Shown here one piece after another: positions 1-9,272 of a stretch of DNA of 64,000 nucleotides. The first letter of the stretch is position 1. Each line of letters opens with the position of its first letter. A model generated the notes under the pieces. It was not told where the DNA came from, ran no database searches, and saw only the letters and a list, made by a program, of their open reading frames with translations. Source of the stretch: BRH-c54 sp036567945 (GTDB lineage: Bacteria > Bacteroidota > Bacteroidia > Flavobacteriales_E > Vicingaceae). The translations under genes were made by a program, and so were the position numbers. Where the stretch lies: assembly GCA_036567945.1 (NCBI GenBank), contig DATCTM010000055.1:1-64000 (forward strand), given 5' to 3'.

Positions 1-896
1 CTCCTAATATTAACCCCTATAAAAGCTCGTTGCACGTTACCAAATTCTTTTAAGTCTTCAACTACTTTTCTTGCAATGTTGGCAGGAATAGCAAAAGAAT
101 ATCCTGCAAAAGAACCTGTATTTGATTTTATTGCGGCATTAATTCCAACTAAATCACCATTAATATTTACTAACGCACCACCACTATTTCCAGGGTTTAC
201 CGCTGCATCTGTTTGAATAAAAGCTTCTATGGCAGAGCTTCCTGAAAACGGGTCACTTTTTAGTATATTAATATCTCTTCCTTTGGCACTTACAATTCCG
301 GCAGTAACCGTAGAGGTAAGGTTAAAAGGATTGCCTACAGCCAATACCCATTCACCAACTTTAAGTTGATTAGAGTTACCAAAATTGATATAAGGAAGCT
401 TTTCAGCATCAATTTTTAATAAAGCTAGATCTGTTGAAGGGTCTGTTCCTATAATTTTTGCAGGATAAGTTTTTTTATTATTTAATGTAATTTGAATATC
501 ATCGGCATTATGAATAACATGGTTATTGGTTACAATGTATCCATCATCAGAAATAATAACTCCGGAACCTGCTCCTCTAATTTGTTCTTGCGGAGGTGCT
601 TGATTTCCATAAAAGAAATGATACAAAGGATTCATTTGATAGTTTACAGTTGAGGCTGTTTTTACATGCACCACCGCATTAAGCGATTTTTCGGCAGCAA
701 ATTCAAAACTATTGGTAGTTCCCGATAAATCATAATTGCTCACTAATGTGGAAGAAGCATTTTCTTCTTCATCAGCAATGGTTTTAATGTAAACTTTCTC
801 AGGTTTTTCTGTCAGTTTGTAAATACCGATGGCAGAAAAACCTCCAATTAAAGCAAAAGATGTTGCAAATAATGCTGTTTTAATAGATGTGTTCAT
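1..896 (-). CDS. HtrA/DegP-like periplasmic serine protease (C-terminus cut by window edge)
   Basis: Trypsin-fold S1C protease for envelope protein quality control. The ATG at 896 opens a hydrophobic N-terminal segment (about residues 5-25) that would be a signal sequence or membrane anchor. The catalytic triad is visible as His126 (NNHVI), Asp156 (STDLALL) and Ser238 (GNSGGAL). The frame runs off the left edge just after the protease domain, so the PDZ domains expected in this family lie outside the window. It is transcribed leftward, away from the shikimate kinase gene. The family assignment is firm; DegP, DegQ and DegS types cannot be separated from this part. Confidence 0.93.
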   Translation of the reverse strand, partial: MNTSIKTALFATSFALIGGFSAIGIYKLTEKPEKVYIKTIADEEENASSTLVSNYDLSGTTNSFEFAAEKSLNAVVHVKTASTVNYQMNPLYHFFYGNQAPPQEQIRGAGSGVIISDDGYIVTNNHVIHNADDIQITLNNKKTYPAKIIGTDPSTDLALLKIDAEKLPYINFGNSNQLKVGEWVLAVGNPFNLTSTVTAGIVSAKGRDINILKSDPFSGSSAIEAFIQTDAAVNPGNSGGALVNINGDLVGINAAIKSNTGSFAGYSFAIPANIARKVVEDLKEFGNVQRAFIGVNIR

Positions 897-983
897 AGTA
901 GTTGTTTTTTATGGTTTCTTACAAAGTTCCCCATATAAACGACTGTAATTAGCTATGAATTAGACTAGTGCTGTTAAAGAATG

Positions 984-1505
984 TTAAAGATCTGTTTTAA
1001 AAAATGTTAAAAAATCATCTGGTTTCAGATTGATTTTTTCAATGGTAAAATGACTTTGGCTATAATAAAATTCTCTTTCTGATAACAATGAAGTGATAAA
1101 AGAATTTAATTCTGAGAGGTTTATATTTTGTAATAATGGTCTTTTATGAATACCATTTTTTAGCCGGCTCACTAAAAATTCGGGAGTATATTTTAAATAG
1201 AAAGTTGTTCCATTGGCATTCATTAATTCCATGTTGTTGTTAAAACATGGTGTTCCTCCACCGGTAGATATAACAAAAGCTTCATTTTTATTAATGAGTT
1301 GAGTTAACTTTTCGTGTTCTTTTTGTCTAAAATAGTTTTCACCATTACTTTCAAAAATTGCAGGAATATCTTTACCTTCATCATTTACCACTTCTTCATC
1401 AATATCAAAAAAAGGAATATTTAGTTTATTGGCAAGTTTTTTACCTATGGTAGTTTTTCCACTACCCATAAAGCCAATAAGAAATATTTTTTTAGATGTT
1501 TGCAC
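984..1505 (-). CDS. aroK: shikimate kinase
   Basis: Phosphorylates shikimate with ATP in chorismate biosynthesis, in the cytoplasm. The 173 residues match the usual family size. The P-loop GFMGSGKT lies at about residues 11-18, a DID motif at about 34-36 fits the metal/substrate site, and GGGTP at about 81-85 and the HKRPLL stretch fit the substrate and lid regions. It starts at the ATG at 1505 and is divergent from the acyltransferase gene, with a shared 76-bp promoter region. Confidence 0.95.
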   Translation of the reverse strand: MQTSKKIFLIGFMGSGKTTIGKKLANKLNIPFFDIDEEVVNDEGKDIPAIFESNGENYFRQKEHEKLTQLINKNEAFVISTGGGTPCFNNNMELMNANGTTFYLKYTPEFLVSRLKNGIHKRPLLQNINLSELNSFITSLLSEREFYYSQSHFTIEKINLKPDDFLTFFKTDL

Positions 1506-1521
1506 GGAAATGTTTTTTATA

Positions 1522-1529
1522 CAAAAATA
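1522..1529 (-). promoter_or_regulatory. -7 box for aroK
   Basis: On the minus strand this reads TATTTTTG, matching the Bacteroidota -7 consensus TAnnTTTG, 17 nt before the aroK start. No clear -33 TTG was found, so this rests on the -7 element and its position. Confidence 0.5.
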
Positions 1530-1535
1530 TTCATT

Positions 1536-1543
1536 TAGTTTTG
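1536..1543 (+). promoter_or_regulatory. -7 box for the acyltransferase gene
   Basis: TAGTTTTG matches TAnnTTTG and lies 39 nt before the ATG at 1582. It sits back to back with the aroK -7 box. The -33 element is weak. Confidence 0.45.
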
Positions 1544-1581
1544 CTTGAAAGTACCTAACAAATTTATTATCTTAAAATATT

Positions 1582-2463
1582 ATGCAAGGATTAGTTTTTT
1601 ATTTGATACTGCCTTTCATTTATCTTATTTCGATACTTCCATTTCCAATACTATATATTGTTTCAGATTTTTTATGTTTTTTGGTACTTAATGTAATGGG
1701 GTACAGAAAAAAAGTAGTAAAAACGAATCTTAAAAATGCTTTTCCGGAAAAAACTGATGCGGAAATACACGACATTTATAAGAAGTTTTATCGCTTTTTT
1801 TGTGATTGGATTGTTGAGATGATTAAAAGCATTACCATCAGTAAAAAACAAGCATTAAAAAGGTGTAAGTTTAATGATAGTAGTTTGGAATTACTAAATC
1901 AATTGAGTGCTCAAAATAAGAAACTAATTTTTGTAATGGGACATTACGGTAATTTTGAGTTGGGTGGAGCAGAAATGGCTTATAGAACCAACTATCAATT
2001 ATATGTATTGTACAAGCCTTTATCTAACCCATACTTTAATCAACTAATTAATAATAAGCGAACAAGGTTTGGGATAAAAATTATTGCTATGCATGAAGCC
2101 TTACGTAAAATGCTTTTTTTAAAAGATAGTAATGAGCTTAGTGCAACAACTTTTATTGCAGATCAAACACCATCACCTAAAAATGCCTATTGGACAACTT
2201 TTTTAAATCAAGATACACCCATATTTTGGGGAACAGAATTGATTGCTAAAAAATTAAATTACCCTATCGTTTATATTTGTGTACAGCAATACAAAAGAGG
2301 TTTTTATGAAATGAGAGCTGAAATGCTTTGCGAAAATCCTAAAGATACTGCTAAAGGAGAAATTTCTGAAATGCACACCAGAAGATTAGAGAAAGACATT
2401 ATTGCTCAACCCGAATTTTGGTTATGGTCACATAAAAGATGGAAGCATAAAAGACCTCAATAA
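1582..2463 (+). CDS. lysophospholipid acyltransferase (LpxL/HtrB family)
   Basis: Inner-membrane acyltransferase of the LpxL/HtrB/MsbB type, expected to add a secondary acyl chain to lipid A or a related lipid. Its 293 residues begin with a hydrophobic segment (about 5-38). The catalytic HX4E motif appears as GHYGNFE near residue 120. A later FIADQTP stretch and the C-terminal WLWSHKRWK match the family pattern. The gene stands alone, divergent from aroK and convergent with the T9SS protease gene. The acceptor lipid and the acyl chain cannot be read from sequence. Confidence 0.9.
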   Translation: MQGLVFYLILPFIYLISILPFPILYIVSDFLCFLVLNVMGYRKKVVKTNLKNAFPEKTDAEIHDIYKKFYRFFCDWIVEMIKSITISKKQALKRCKFNDSSLELLNQLSAQNKKLIFVMGHYGNFELGGAEMAYRTNYQLYVLYKPLSNPYFNQLINNKRTRFGIKIIAMHEALRKMLFLKDSNELSATTFIADQTPSPKNAYWTTFLNQDTPIFWGTELIAKKLNYPIVYICVQQYKRGFYEMRAEMLCENPKDTAKGEISEMHTRRLEKDIIAQPEFWLWSHKRWKHKRPQ

Positions 2464-2472
2464 AACAGTTTT

Positions 2473-4707
2473 CTATTCTTTAACCACTTTAAATACTTTA
2501 CTTCCTAAATTATTACGGAAGTTAATAAAGTAAATTCCTTTACTTAAGTGGCTTAAATTTAGTTGAGTATTTTGGCTGTTTATTCTTTGGGTTATTAAAC
2601 TTCTACCAGTCATGTCAACTACATCAATACTTGCATTGATAAGTTGATTATCTCCAATATCTATAGTAATACTATTTTGAGTCGGGTTAGGATAAATAAG
2701 CAAGTTGCTTAATTCATTTTCATTTATTCCTACTGATGCATTCCCTAAGCAAAAAGGTTCAACTAAACTATCTCCACTAAAAGTATTATTAAAAAATAAG
2801 GTGTCGCCTGTAGTTGTTTCTGTAAGTAAAATAGAACCATTTCCAAATCCACAACAAAAACCATCTCCGTAAGCATCATACAGTATAAAAGTGTAGCATT
2901 TTTCTTCCAAGCATATATCCTGATTAAATGTGTCTCCTCCGGTTGTGTTTGGATATCCGCCACCACTTGCCACTATAGCTCCAGAGCTATCTCTAACTGC
3001 CCAACTGGTTTCTGAGCCAAAATTGTCGGTAGTTAATTCTAAAGAAGCAAACATGGGTTGTGGTGTAGCTGTAAATAAATACGTTATGGTGTCATTAACG
3101 GTATTTTGGTCGGATGAACCATTTGGATTAGAGGTAAAAACGGTATAAGTATGACTTCCACCACTTAATCCAGAAAGTGTGGGTAAAGTTAAAATGATAG
3201 ATTGATAAGGAGCTAAACTTCCAGACCAAGGAATAGTGTTAGGCGTACTTCCATCTAAACTAATGTTTAACGTTAAACTAGTTAATGTAGAATTACCTTT
3301 ATTAATAAAAGTAATTTTTGGAGAAGCTGTATCTCCACAAATATTTTTTTCTATTCCTGTAATGCTTAAAGTAGCAGCATCTAAAGCATAATAACTACCA
3401 TTAGGGTCGTATCCATTAATTTCAGTTAAGCCTGTGTTGTTAGGGTCTAACCAATATTTTAATTGTTTAAGTGTGTCACTATCGGTATCCCAAGAGAATG
3501 AAAATTTACCATAATAATCAAATTCATCATTTCCACAAGCAGCGTTCCCGCCATGTAGTTGGCCAACAATTCTGTGGTTGTGATCGAATAAAGGTGAACC
3601 GGAAGAACCTCCTTCGGTAGTTCCTGTATTCCAATCTAATACTTGCCAATGGTCGTTACCTGTTGCATAATATCCGGCAGAAACAGCAGGATCATAATCG
3701 TGTGATATTTTTTTTACATCGCCACTAGGATGATGAATGCCTGTAGAGTTTTGAGTGGGAGTATTGTTGGCATTCCATCCGGCATAAAAAACATTATAAC
3801 TTGCAGGTGGAGTAGCAGATAGTTTTACCAGGAAAAAATCTGAAGGAGTATTATTAGCAATAATGGTTACACCGCTAATGGTATTTGTTGTCGGACCATC
3901 AATATTAGTAGCACATTGTGGTGATTGGTAATTAAACATAAAAATATTATTGGTAGCCGGACTACAATGATTGGCTGTTAAGATATAAGGAGTTCCATTA
4001 TTAGCAGTATTATTTATAAGAGCTCCGGAACAAACACGAGAGTTTCCGGCAGTTAGTTGCATTACCACAGCGCGAATTTCATCACCCCAAATAGCGGTAT
4101 CGCAAACGGCATTTACATTACACGCACCAGAACTTCCAAATGCTTTCATTTTGCTAAATAAATCTCTGTAACCATGAACAATGGAGGTTAATTCAATCAT
4201 TCCTTGTCCTTTTACAGCCGCAGGTTCGTAATACTCTAAGGTAACCGTTTCTCCTTTAGTTAAGAAGGTAGAGAATTCCATATTTTCTTTATTGTTTGCA
4301 TTGGTAAATGCTCCTAACACATTTTTATTATTATATAAAAAGAAGGTAGCATTTTCAGGCATAAAGAATTTTTGGTAGTTAATATTAATGGATAAGGCTC
4401 CTGGAATTTTAATAGTTAGCCTCCAAATTCTATCGCCATTAGGAAGATTTTCCCATAAACCACTATTGTTGAGTGATAAATTTACCGGAATTTCTACACC
4501 AAATCTCCAAGGAATATCTTTTTGTTGGTCTGCAATTACATCTTCTGCTCTTATTGGAATTAAATCAATAGCTGGAGCAACATAAATAGGAATATTGTTT
4601 GTTAATGTAGCAGTAGTTTGGCTATATGGTTGTCCTCCTTGACTAATTTGACCTAATGCAGATAGAGAAAGAAACATTGTAAATAATGGTAGTAGAATTT
4701 TTTTCAT
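2473..4707 (-). CDS. T9SS-secreted lysyl endopeptidase-like serine protease
   Basis: Secreted multidomain protein of 744 residues. Signal peptide at about 1-19, then a propeptide-like region. A trypsin-like domain follows at about 190-420 with His247 (TANHC), Asp290 (SDFFLVKL) and Ser369 (GGSSGSP), closest in pattern to lysyl endopeptidase (GQLHGG after the serine). Next come a CARDB-like beta domain (about 440-545), a Cys-rich module containing DAYGDGFCCGFGNGS, and a type A T9SS sorting signal (IYPNPTQNSITID ... KVFKVVKE). It is expected to cross the outer membrane through the gliding/T9SS machinery and be released or surface-bound. Lys specificity is inferred only from similarity. Confidence 0.9.
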   Translation of the reverse strand: MKKILLPLFTMFLSLSALGQISQGGQPYSQTTATLTNNIPIYVAPAIDLIPIRAEDVIADQQKDIPWRFGVEIPVNLSLNNSGLWENLPNGDRIWRLTIKIPGALSININYQKFFMPENATFFLYNNKNVLGAFTNANNKENMEFSTFLTKGETVTLEYYEPAAVKGQGMIELTSIVHGYRDLFSKMKAFGSSGACNVNAVCDTAIWGDEIRAVVMQLTAGNSRVCSGALINNTANNGTPYILTANHCSPATNNIFMFNYQSPQCATNIDGPTTNTISGVTIIANNTPSDFFLVKLSATPPASYNVFYAGWNANNTPTQNSTGIHHPSGDVKKISHDYDPAVSAGYYATGNDHWQVLDWNTGTTEGGSSGSPLFDHNHRIVGQLHGGNAACGNDEFDYYGKFSFSWDTDSDTLKQLKYWLDPNNTGLTEINGYDPNGSYYALDAATLSITGIEKNICGDTASPKITFINKGNSTLTSLTLNISLDGSTPNTIPWSGSLAPYQSIILTLPTLSGLSGGSHTYTVFTSNPNGSSDQNTVNDTITYLFTATPQPMFASLELTTDNFGSETSWAVRDSSGAIVASGGGYPNTTGGDTFNQDICLEEKCYTFILYDAYGDGFCCGFGNGSILLTETTTGDTLFFNNTFSGDSLVEPFCLGNASVGINENELSNLLIYPNPTQNSITIDIGDNQLINASIDVVDMTGRSLITQRINSQNTQLNLSHLSKGIYFINFRNNLGSKVFKVVKE

Positions 4708-4760
4708 GATATTTTTTGATAATAGTAAGTATAAAGTTACTGAAAATTAAAACACAAAAA

Positions 4761-4788
4761 AAAACCGACAAAATATTTGTCGGTTTTT
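4761..4788 (-). terminator. rho-independent terminator after the zinc-ribbon gene
   Basis: Perfect 8-bp stem CCGACAAA (4765-4772) / TTTGTCGG (4776-4783) with a 3-nt loop, extended by flanking A/T pairs. On the minus strand it is followed by a run of Ts. It closes the leftward unit 6729-4813 before the T9SS protease gene. Confidence 0.85.
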
Positions 4789-4812
4789 AAGTATGGGTAG
4801 GAATCAAAAGAA

Positions 4813-5631
4813 TTAAGCTTTTTGTTTAGTTCTTCTAGTGATTCTTCTTTTTGGTTTTTCTTCTACTTCCGCTTCAGGAGTATAATTTGGATCTAAAGCA
4901 GCGTCAACTAAAATTCTTCCACAATGTTCGCAAACGATAACTTTTTTATGGTTTTTAATATCTAACTGACGTTGAGGCGGGATTTTGTTAAAACAACCAC
5001 CACAAGAATCTCTCTGAACAGTAACAACAGCTAAACCATTAATTGCTCCTTCACGAATTCTTTTGTAAGCAGTTAATAATCTGTCTTCAATTACTTTTTC
5101 AGCTTTAGAAGACTGTGCTGTTAATTTTTCTTCTTCACTTTGAGTTTCGTTGGTAATTTCTTCTAATTGATTTTTTTTGTTTTCTAAATCAATTTTTCTA
5201 CCATCTAAGTATTCTTTAGCTTCATCTAATTTTTCTTGTTTAGATGTAAGTAGGAATTCTCCTTCTTTAATTCTTTTTTCAGATAATTCAATTTCTAATT
5301 TTTGAAATTCAATTTCTTTAGTCAAAGCATCAAATTCTCTGTTATTTCTAACTTTATTTTGTTGCTCTTCATATTTTTTAATAAGGTTGGTAGCATCTTT
5401 AATGCTATTTTTCTTATTAGATATATCAGTTTTTATATTCTCTATCTCTAAAGTTAAATTTTCCTGACGTGTTTGTAAGCCTGCGATTTCATCTTCTAAA
5501 TCCTGAACTTCTAAGGGAAGTTCACCTCTTATCAAACGTATCTTATCAATTTTTGTGTCGATAAGTTGTAACTCATATAAAGCTCTTAGTCTTTCTTCTA
5601 CTGTTGTTGTTGTTGCTGTTTTTTTTGCCAT
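4813..5631 (-). CDS. C4-type zinc-ribbon, coiled-coil protein (DUF164/CdsZ-like)
   Basis: 272 residues. A long coiled coil rich in K/E/Q spans about 10-185. A C4 zinc ribbon follows, with cysteines in CGGC and CEHCG, preceding a basic tail (KPKRRITRRTKQK). This is the architecture of the bacterial zf-RING_7 (DUF164) family, whose molecular role is poorly defined; nucleic-acid binding has been proposed. It lies 3 nt downstream of the Nif3-like gene, and that pairing recurs in many bacteria, so co-transcription is likely. Confidence 0.88.
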   Translation of the reverse strand: MAKKTATTTTVEERLRALYELQLIDTKIDKIRLIRGELPLEVQDLEDEIAGLQTRQENLTLEIENIKTDISNKKNSIKDATNLIKKYEEQQNKVRNNREFDALTKEIEFQKLEIELSEKRIKEGEFLLTSKQEKLDEAKEYLDGRKIDLENKKNQLEEITNETQSEEEKLTAQSSKAEKVIEDRLLTAYKRIREGAINGLAVVTVQRDSCGGCFNKIPPQRQLDIKNHKKVIVCEHCGRILVDAALDPNYTPEAEVEEKPKRRITRRTKQKA

Positions 5632-5634
5632 ACT

Positions 5635-6729
5635 TTACAGGTAATTTATGGGGTTTGTATTTTTTTCAGATAAATGAAGTGCGAAATTAGGAATTTTTTT
5701 TCTAAGAATATCATAAATTAATTCAGAAGTAAATTGTTCACTTTCATAATGCCCAATATCTGCTATAACAATTTCATTGTCAGCATCAAAAAACTGATGG
5801 TATTTAAAATCGCCTGTAATAAAAATATCTGCTTTGGCTTTTTTAGCATCAGGCAATAAAAAACTTCCTGAACCACCACATAGGGCAACTGTTTCAATTT
5901 CTTTTTTGATAATATTGGTATGTCTAACACAATCAGTTTTCATTACCTTTTTTAGTTGTTGCAGAAAATCGGTTGTTTTCATAGGTGTAGCTAATTTACC
6001 TACAACACCGCTTCCAGTTCTTGAGTCTTTGTTTTCTAAAGGATAAATATCGTAAGCCACTTCTTCGTAAGGGTGAGCATTTATTAGAGCAGCAATAATT
6101 TGGTTGACTTGGTAAGCATAAGCAATGGTTTCAATTTTAAGTTCATTTTCGTAATGCAATTCATTTGGTATACCAATAAAAGGTTGTGTATTATCGTTCC
6201 CTTTAAAAGTACCTATACCTTCACCATTAAAGCTGCAAGAACTGTATTCGCCTATTTTTCCGGCACCTTTGCTAAACATAGCGTTTCTAACTTTTTCGGC
6301 ATAGCTAACAGGACAAAAAGTAACAATTTTTTTAAGCAAATTACTTTTTGGAGAGAGTGTTTTACATTCTGTTAAGCCTAATTTTTCGGCTATTTTATAA
6401 CTAACACCATCATAAGCATTATCTAAATTGGTGTGAGATGCATAAATGGCAATATTATTTTTAATAGCTTTTATAATTACTCTTTCTATATAATTATTAC
6501 CATTTAGTTTTTTTATTCCCGAGAATAAAATAGGGTGGTGAGCAATAATTAAATTACAACCTTTAGTAATGGCTTCATCAACAATTTCTTCAGTACTATC
6601 TAAACATATCAGTGCAGCGGTTATTTCATCGTTTATATTGCCAACAATTAACCCCGAATTATCATAACTTTCTTGTAATGAAAGTGGAGCAAAATTTTCT
6701 ATAATAGAGGTGATTTCTTTTAATAGCAT
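5635..6729 (-). CDS. Nif3-like dinuclear metal centre protein
   Basis: 364-residue member of the Nif3/YbgI family, sometimes annotated GTP cyclohydrolase I type 2 homologue. Metal-binding patterns are visible: IIAHHPILF in the N-terminal half, SHTNLD about 40 residues later, and the C-terminal DIGHYESEQ. The middle carries the inserted PII-like domain (about 130-240, with NAHPYEEVAYD) seen in the long family form. It is first in a two-gene unit with the zinc-ribbon protein. Biochemical function is unsettled for the family. Confidence 0.92.
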   Translation of the reverse strand: MLLKEITSIIENFAPLSLQESYDNSGLIVGNINDEITAALICLDSTEEIVDEAITKGCNLIIAHHPILFSGIKKLNGNNYIERVIIKAIKNNIAIYASHTNLDNAYDGVSYKIAEKLGLTECKTLSPKSNLLKKIVTFCPVSYAEKVRNAMFSKGAGKIGEYSSCSFNGEGIGTFKGNDNTQPFIGIPNELHYENELKIETIAYAYQVNQIIAALINAHPYEEVAYDIYPLENKDSRTGSGVVGKLATPMKTTDFLQQLKKVMKTDCVRHTNIIKKEIETVALCGGSGSFLLPDAKKAKADIFITGDFKYHQFFDADNEIVIADIGHYESEQFTSELIYDILRKKIPNFALHLSEKNTNPINYL

Positions 6730-6833
6730 AGTTGAAAATTAATATCACTTGCGAAGGTAATTAAAATCACCACATCAAACAAGTGCTTATAATTGTCTTT
6801 TAAGAATGAAGCGAATGAATTTATAACCTCATC

Positions 6834-7730
6834 TTAAATATTATCTATCCACTTCTTTATATGGTGTTGATAGGTGTAAGGAAAATCAAACTGTAGTTTT
6901 AAATCATCAAAAATAGTGTCTCCCGATTCAATTTTAGCAGCGTGCTCAGGAAATGGTACAAAATCTAATTTTACATTAAATTTATGGGCTACCATTTCTG
7001 CTACTTCTTTTAAACTTAAATGGTCGTTTCCGCCAATATTATAAATTTGATTATTGCTTTTTGTGTGTGGAATGGTTGCTAGTATAACGTTTATGATATC
7101 TTCTACATGAGTAAATGTTCTTTTCTGACTACCTTCCCCGTAAATGCCAATATTTTCTCCATTCTGTGCTTTAGATAAGAAAAAACCTGTAGTTCCATAA
7201 GAGTAAGCTCCATCAAAAGCGTTTCCGTAAGGCACACAAATTCTAAAAATAGTATAGTTTATTTCTGCGTGTTTTTGGTAAAATGCCAACAGTTGTTCAC
7301 CGTTTATTTTTGTTTGAGCATAAGGTGTAAGGGCTTCTTGTTGGTCATCTTCTTTTAAAAATACATTTTCTTTTCCTTTATAAACCAGTCGGGTAGAAGG
7401 GAAGATGATTTTTGCTGTTGAGTTACTTTCTTGGTGGTGTTGCAAAATAGTTAGTAAGCCTAATTCATTAACAGATTTCATGGCTATATAATCTGTTATT
7501 TTGGTAGAAGTTCCGGTAATAGCTGCAAAAACAAAGATATAATCTACATCAAAATTGAGTTGGGCTAACGTTTCCGGTTTACAAATATCTACTTGAACAT
7601 AATTACTATAATTATCTATAGATTTAGTAGCTCTACCCGTAGGAATAAAAGTGATGTTGTTTGCTTTTAAAGCTTTTGCTAAATGTCTTCCTAAATAACC
7701 GTTGGCTCCAAAAATAATCGCTTTCTGCAT
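6834..7730 (-). CDS. NAD(P)-dependent epimerase/dehydratase (extended SDR)
   Basis: Extended short-chain dehydrogenase of 298 residues, acting on a nucleotide-sugar or similar substrate. The Rossmann motif GANGYLG is at the very N-terminus and the catalytic YxxxK appears as YAQTK. A longer open frame reaches back to 7784, but the ATG at 7730 (MQKAIIFGANGYLG) puts the nucleotide-binding strand where the family has it, so I use it. An upstream terminator separates it from the serine palmitoyltransferase gene. The substrate is not identifiable. Confidence 0.88.
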   Translation of the reverse strand: MQKAIIFGANGYLGRHLAKALKANNITFIPTGRATKSIDNYSNYVQVDICKPETLAQLNFDVDYIFVFAAITGTSTKITDYIAMKSVNELGLLTILQHHQESNSTAKIIFPSTRLVYKGKENVFLKEDDQQEALTPYAQTKINGEQLLAFYQKHAEINYTIFRICVPYGNAFDGAYSYGTTGFFLSKAQNGENIGIYGEGSQKRTFTHVEDIINVILATIPHTKSNNQIYNIGGNDHLSLKEVAEMVAHKFNVKLDFVPFPEHAAKIESGDTIFDDLKLQFDFPYTYQHHIKKWIDNI

Positions 7731-7817
7731 TTGTTTTCTTTTAAAAAAGTAAAAATAAGGAAATCTGTTATGTAGAGCTAACATTCTAAATAAGTTCTTT
7801 TTAAAAAGAGCATAAAA

Positions 7818-7845
7818 AAAGACCGAACATTTTAGTTCGGTCTTT
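7818..7845 (-). terminator. terminator after the serine palmitoyltransferase gene
   Basis: Stem AAAGACCGAAC (7818-7828) / GTTCGGTCTTT (7835-7845) with a 6-nt loop. On the minus strand it is followed by a T run. It lies 28 nt past the stop of the gene ending at 7873. Confidence 0.85.
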
Positions 7846-7872
7846 AAGGTAATTTAATATACAAGGTGTTAC

Positions 7873-9120
7873 TTACGAAATAGAAGCAATGCTTTCAGAT
7901 TTGTAATCTCCTTTAAGTAGTTTTTCTTTTACTAGTTTAAATGTGTTGATGGTGTATTCAACATCTTCCATGGTATGCATTGCGGTTGGAATTAACCTAA
8001 GCATAATTACTCCTTTAGGTACAACCGGATAAACTACTATAGAACAGAACAAGTTGAAGTTTTCTCTTAAATCTAAAATTAAGTTGGTAGCTTCAGGAAT
8101 ATCCCCACTTAAAACAACAGGTGTAACTTGTGTAGTAGTAGTTCCTATGTTAAAACCGTTCTCTTTTAATCCGTTTTGAAGTGCATGAGCTATGGTCCAT
8201 AATTTTTCTCTTAATTCAGGACTGTTTTTTAGCATTTCTAAACGCTTAAGGTTACCAACAACTAAAGGCATTGGCATTGATTTAGCATAAATCTGAGAAC
8301 GCATGTTATAACGGAAATATTCTATTACTTGCTCATCGGCAGCAATAAAACCACCAATACTTGCCATTGATTTAGCAAATGTTCCAAAATAAACATCAAT
8401 TCCGTCTTGACATCCTTGAGCTTCACCTGTTCCGGCACCTGTTGGTCCCATAGTTCCAAAACCGTGAGCATCATCAACAAAAAGTCTGAAATTAAACTCC
8501 GATTTTAAAGCAACGATTTCTTTTAAACTTCCTTGGTTGCCCGACATACCAAAAACACCTTCGGTAATAACCAAAATAGCTCCATTGGTTTTTTCTACTA
8601 ATTTAGTAGCTTTTTGCAGCATATTTCTTAAGCTATCCATATCGTTATGCTGGTAAACAAAACGTTTACCTTGATGTAATCTAACACCATCTAAAATACA
8701 AGCGTGAGATTCTGCATCATAAACAATAACATCATTTCTGTCAACCAATGCATCAATGGCAGAAACCATTCCTTGGTAACCAAAATTTAATAAAATAGCA
8801 TCTTGTTTCTTTTCAAATTCAGCTAGTTTAGCTTCTAATTCTTCGTGTAAATTAGAATTTCCCGACATCATTCTTGCTCCCATAGGATATGCTAAACCCC
8901 AGTCTGCAGCTGCTGCAGCATCAGCTTTTCTAATTTCTGGATGATTTCCCAATCCTAAATAATTGTTCAAACTCCATTGTAAGACTTCTTTTCCTCTAAA
9001 TTTCATTTTGTTATTTAGCTCTCCTTCTAATTTAGGAAAAGCAAAATAACCATGAGCCTCTTTTGAGTATTTACCTAGAGGGCCTCTGTTGTTCTTAATT
9101 TTTTCAAAAATATCGTTCAT
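7873..9120 (-). CDS. serine palmitoyltransferase-like alpha-oxoamine synthase
   Basis: PLP-dependent enzyme of 415 residues in the alpha-oxoamine synthase family. It closely resembles the flavobacterial proteins annotated as serine palmitoyltransferase, which condense L-serine and an acyl-CoA to start sphingolipid or sulfonolipid synthesis. Diagnostic stretches are MGARMMSG, VDDAHGFGTMG and the PLP-lysine segment GTFAKSMASIGG. The open frame extends to 9261, but the ATG at 9120 matches family N-termini and follows a good -7 box. KBL (2-amino-3-ketobutyrate ligase) is the main alternative from fold alone. Confidence 0.85.
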   Translation of the reverse strand: MNDIFEKIKNNRGPLGKYSKEAHGYFAFPKLEGELNNKMKFRGKEVLQWSLNNYLGLGNHPEIRKADAAAAADWGLAYPMGARMMSGNSNLHEELEAKLAEFEKKQDAILLNFGYQGMVSAIDALVDRNDVIVYDAESHACILDGVRLHQGKRFVYQHNDMDSLRNMLQKATKLVEKTNGAILVITEGVFGMSGNQGSLKEIVALKSEFNFRLFVDDAHGFGTMGPTGAGTGEAQGCQDGIDVYFGTFAKSMASIGGFIAADEQVIEYFRYNMRSQIYAKSMPMPLVVGNLKRLEMLKNSPELREKLWTIAHALQNGLKENGFNIGTTTTQVTPVVLSGDIPEATNLILDLRENFNLFCSIVVYPVVPKGVIMLRLIPTAMHTMEDVEYTINTFKLVKEKLLKGDYKSESIASIS

Positions 9121-9145
9121 GTGTCTTAGGTTTAATTTTGAGCGG

Positions 9146-9153
9146 CAAAGGTA
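9146..9153 (-). promoter_or_regulatory. -7 box for the serine palmitoyltransferase gene
   Basis: On the minus strand this reads TACCTTTG followed by C, an exact TAnnTTTG match 25 nt before the ATG at 9120. It supports the shorter start. The same TACCTTTGC core precedes glyA at 44113. Confidence 0.65.
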
Positions 9154-9272
9154 ATTCTTTCTGATGAAAAAAAAGAATTTATTTGATTTTAGTATTTTTT
9201 GGTTAAAGTGAGGCATTATTTCTACTTTTATACCCTCAAAATGTAAGTTTAAAAAATTCATAAATGCTATAA

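Noticed and set aside
923..930. GGAACTTT on the minus strand upstream of the HtrA-like gene, resembling an ECF/sigma-E -35 element
   Set aside because: No matching -10 element (TCTGA or CGTC type) is found 15-17 nt downstream, and transcription would begin at the start codon.
5834..6375. Open frames antisense to the Nif3-like gene
   Set aside because: Shadow frames of a well-conserved gene with no start signals of their own.
9121..9272. Possible cobalamin riboswitch before the FecCD-type permease
   Set aside because: The gap is only 152 nt, shared with a divergent promoter, and shows no B12-box-like sequence.
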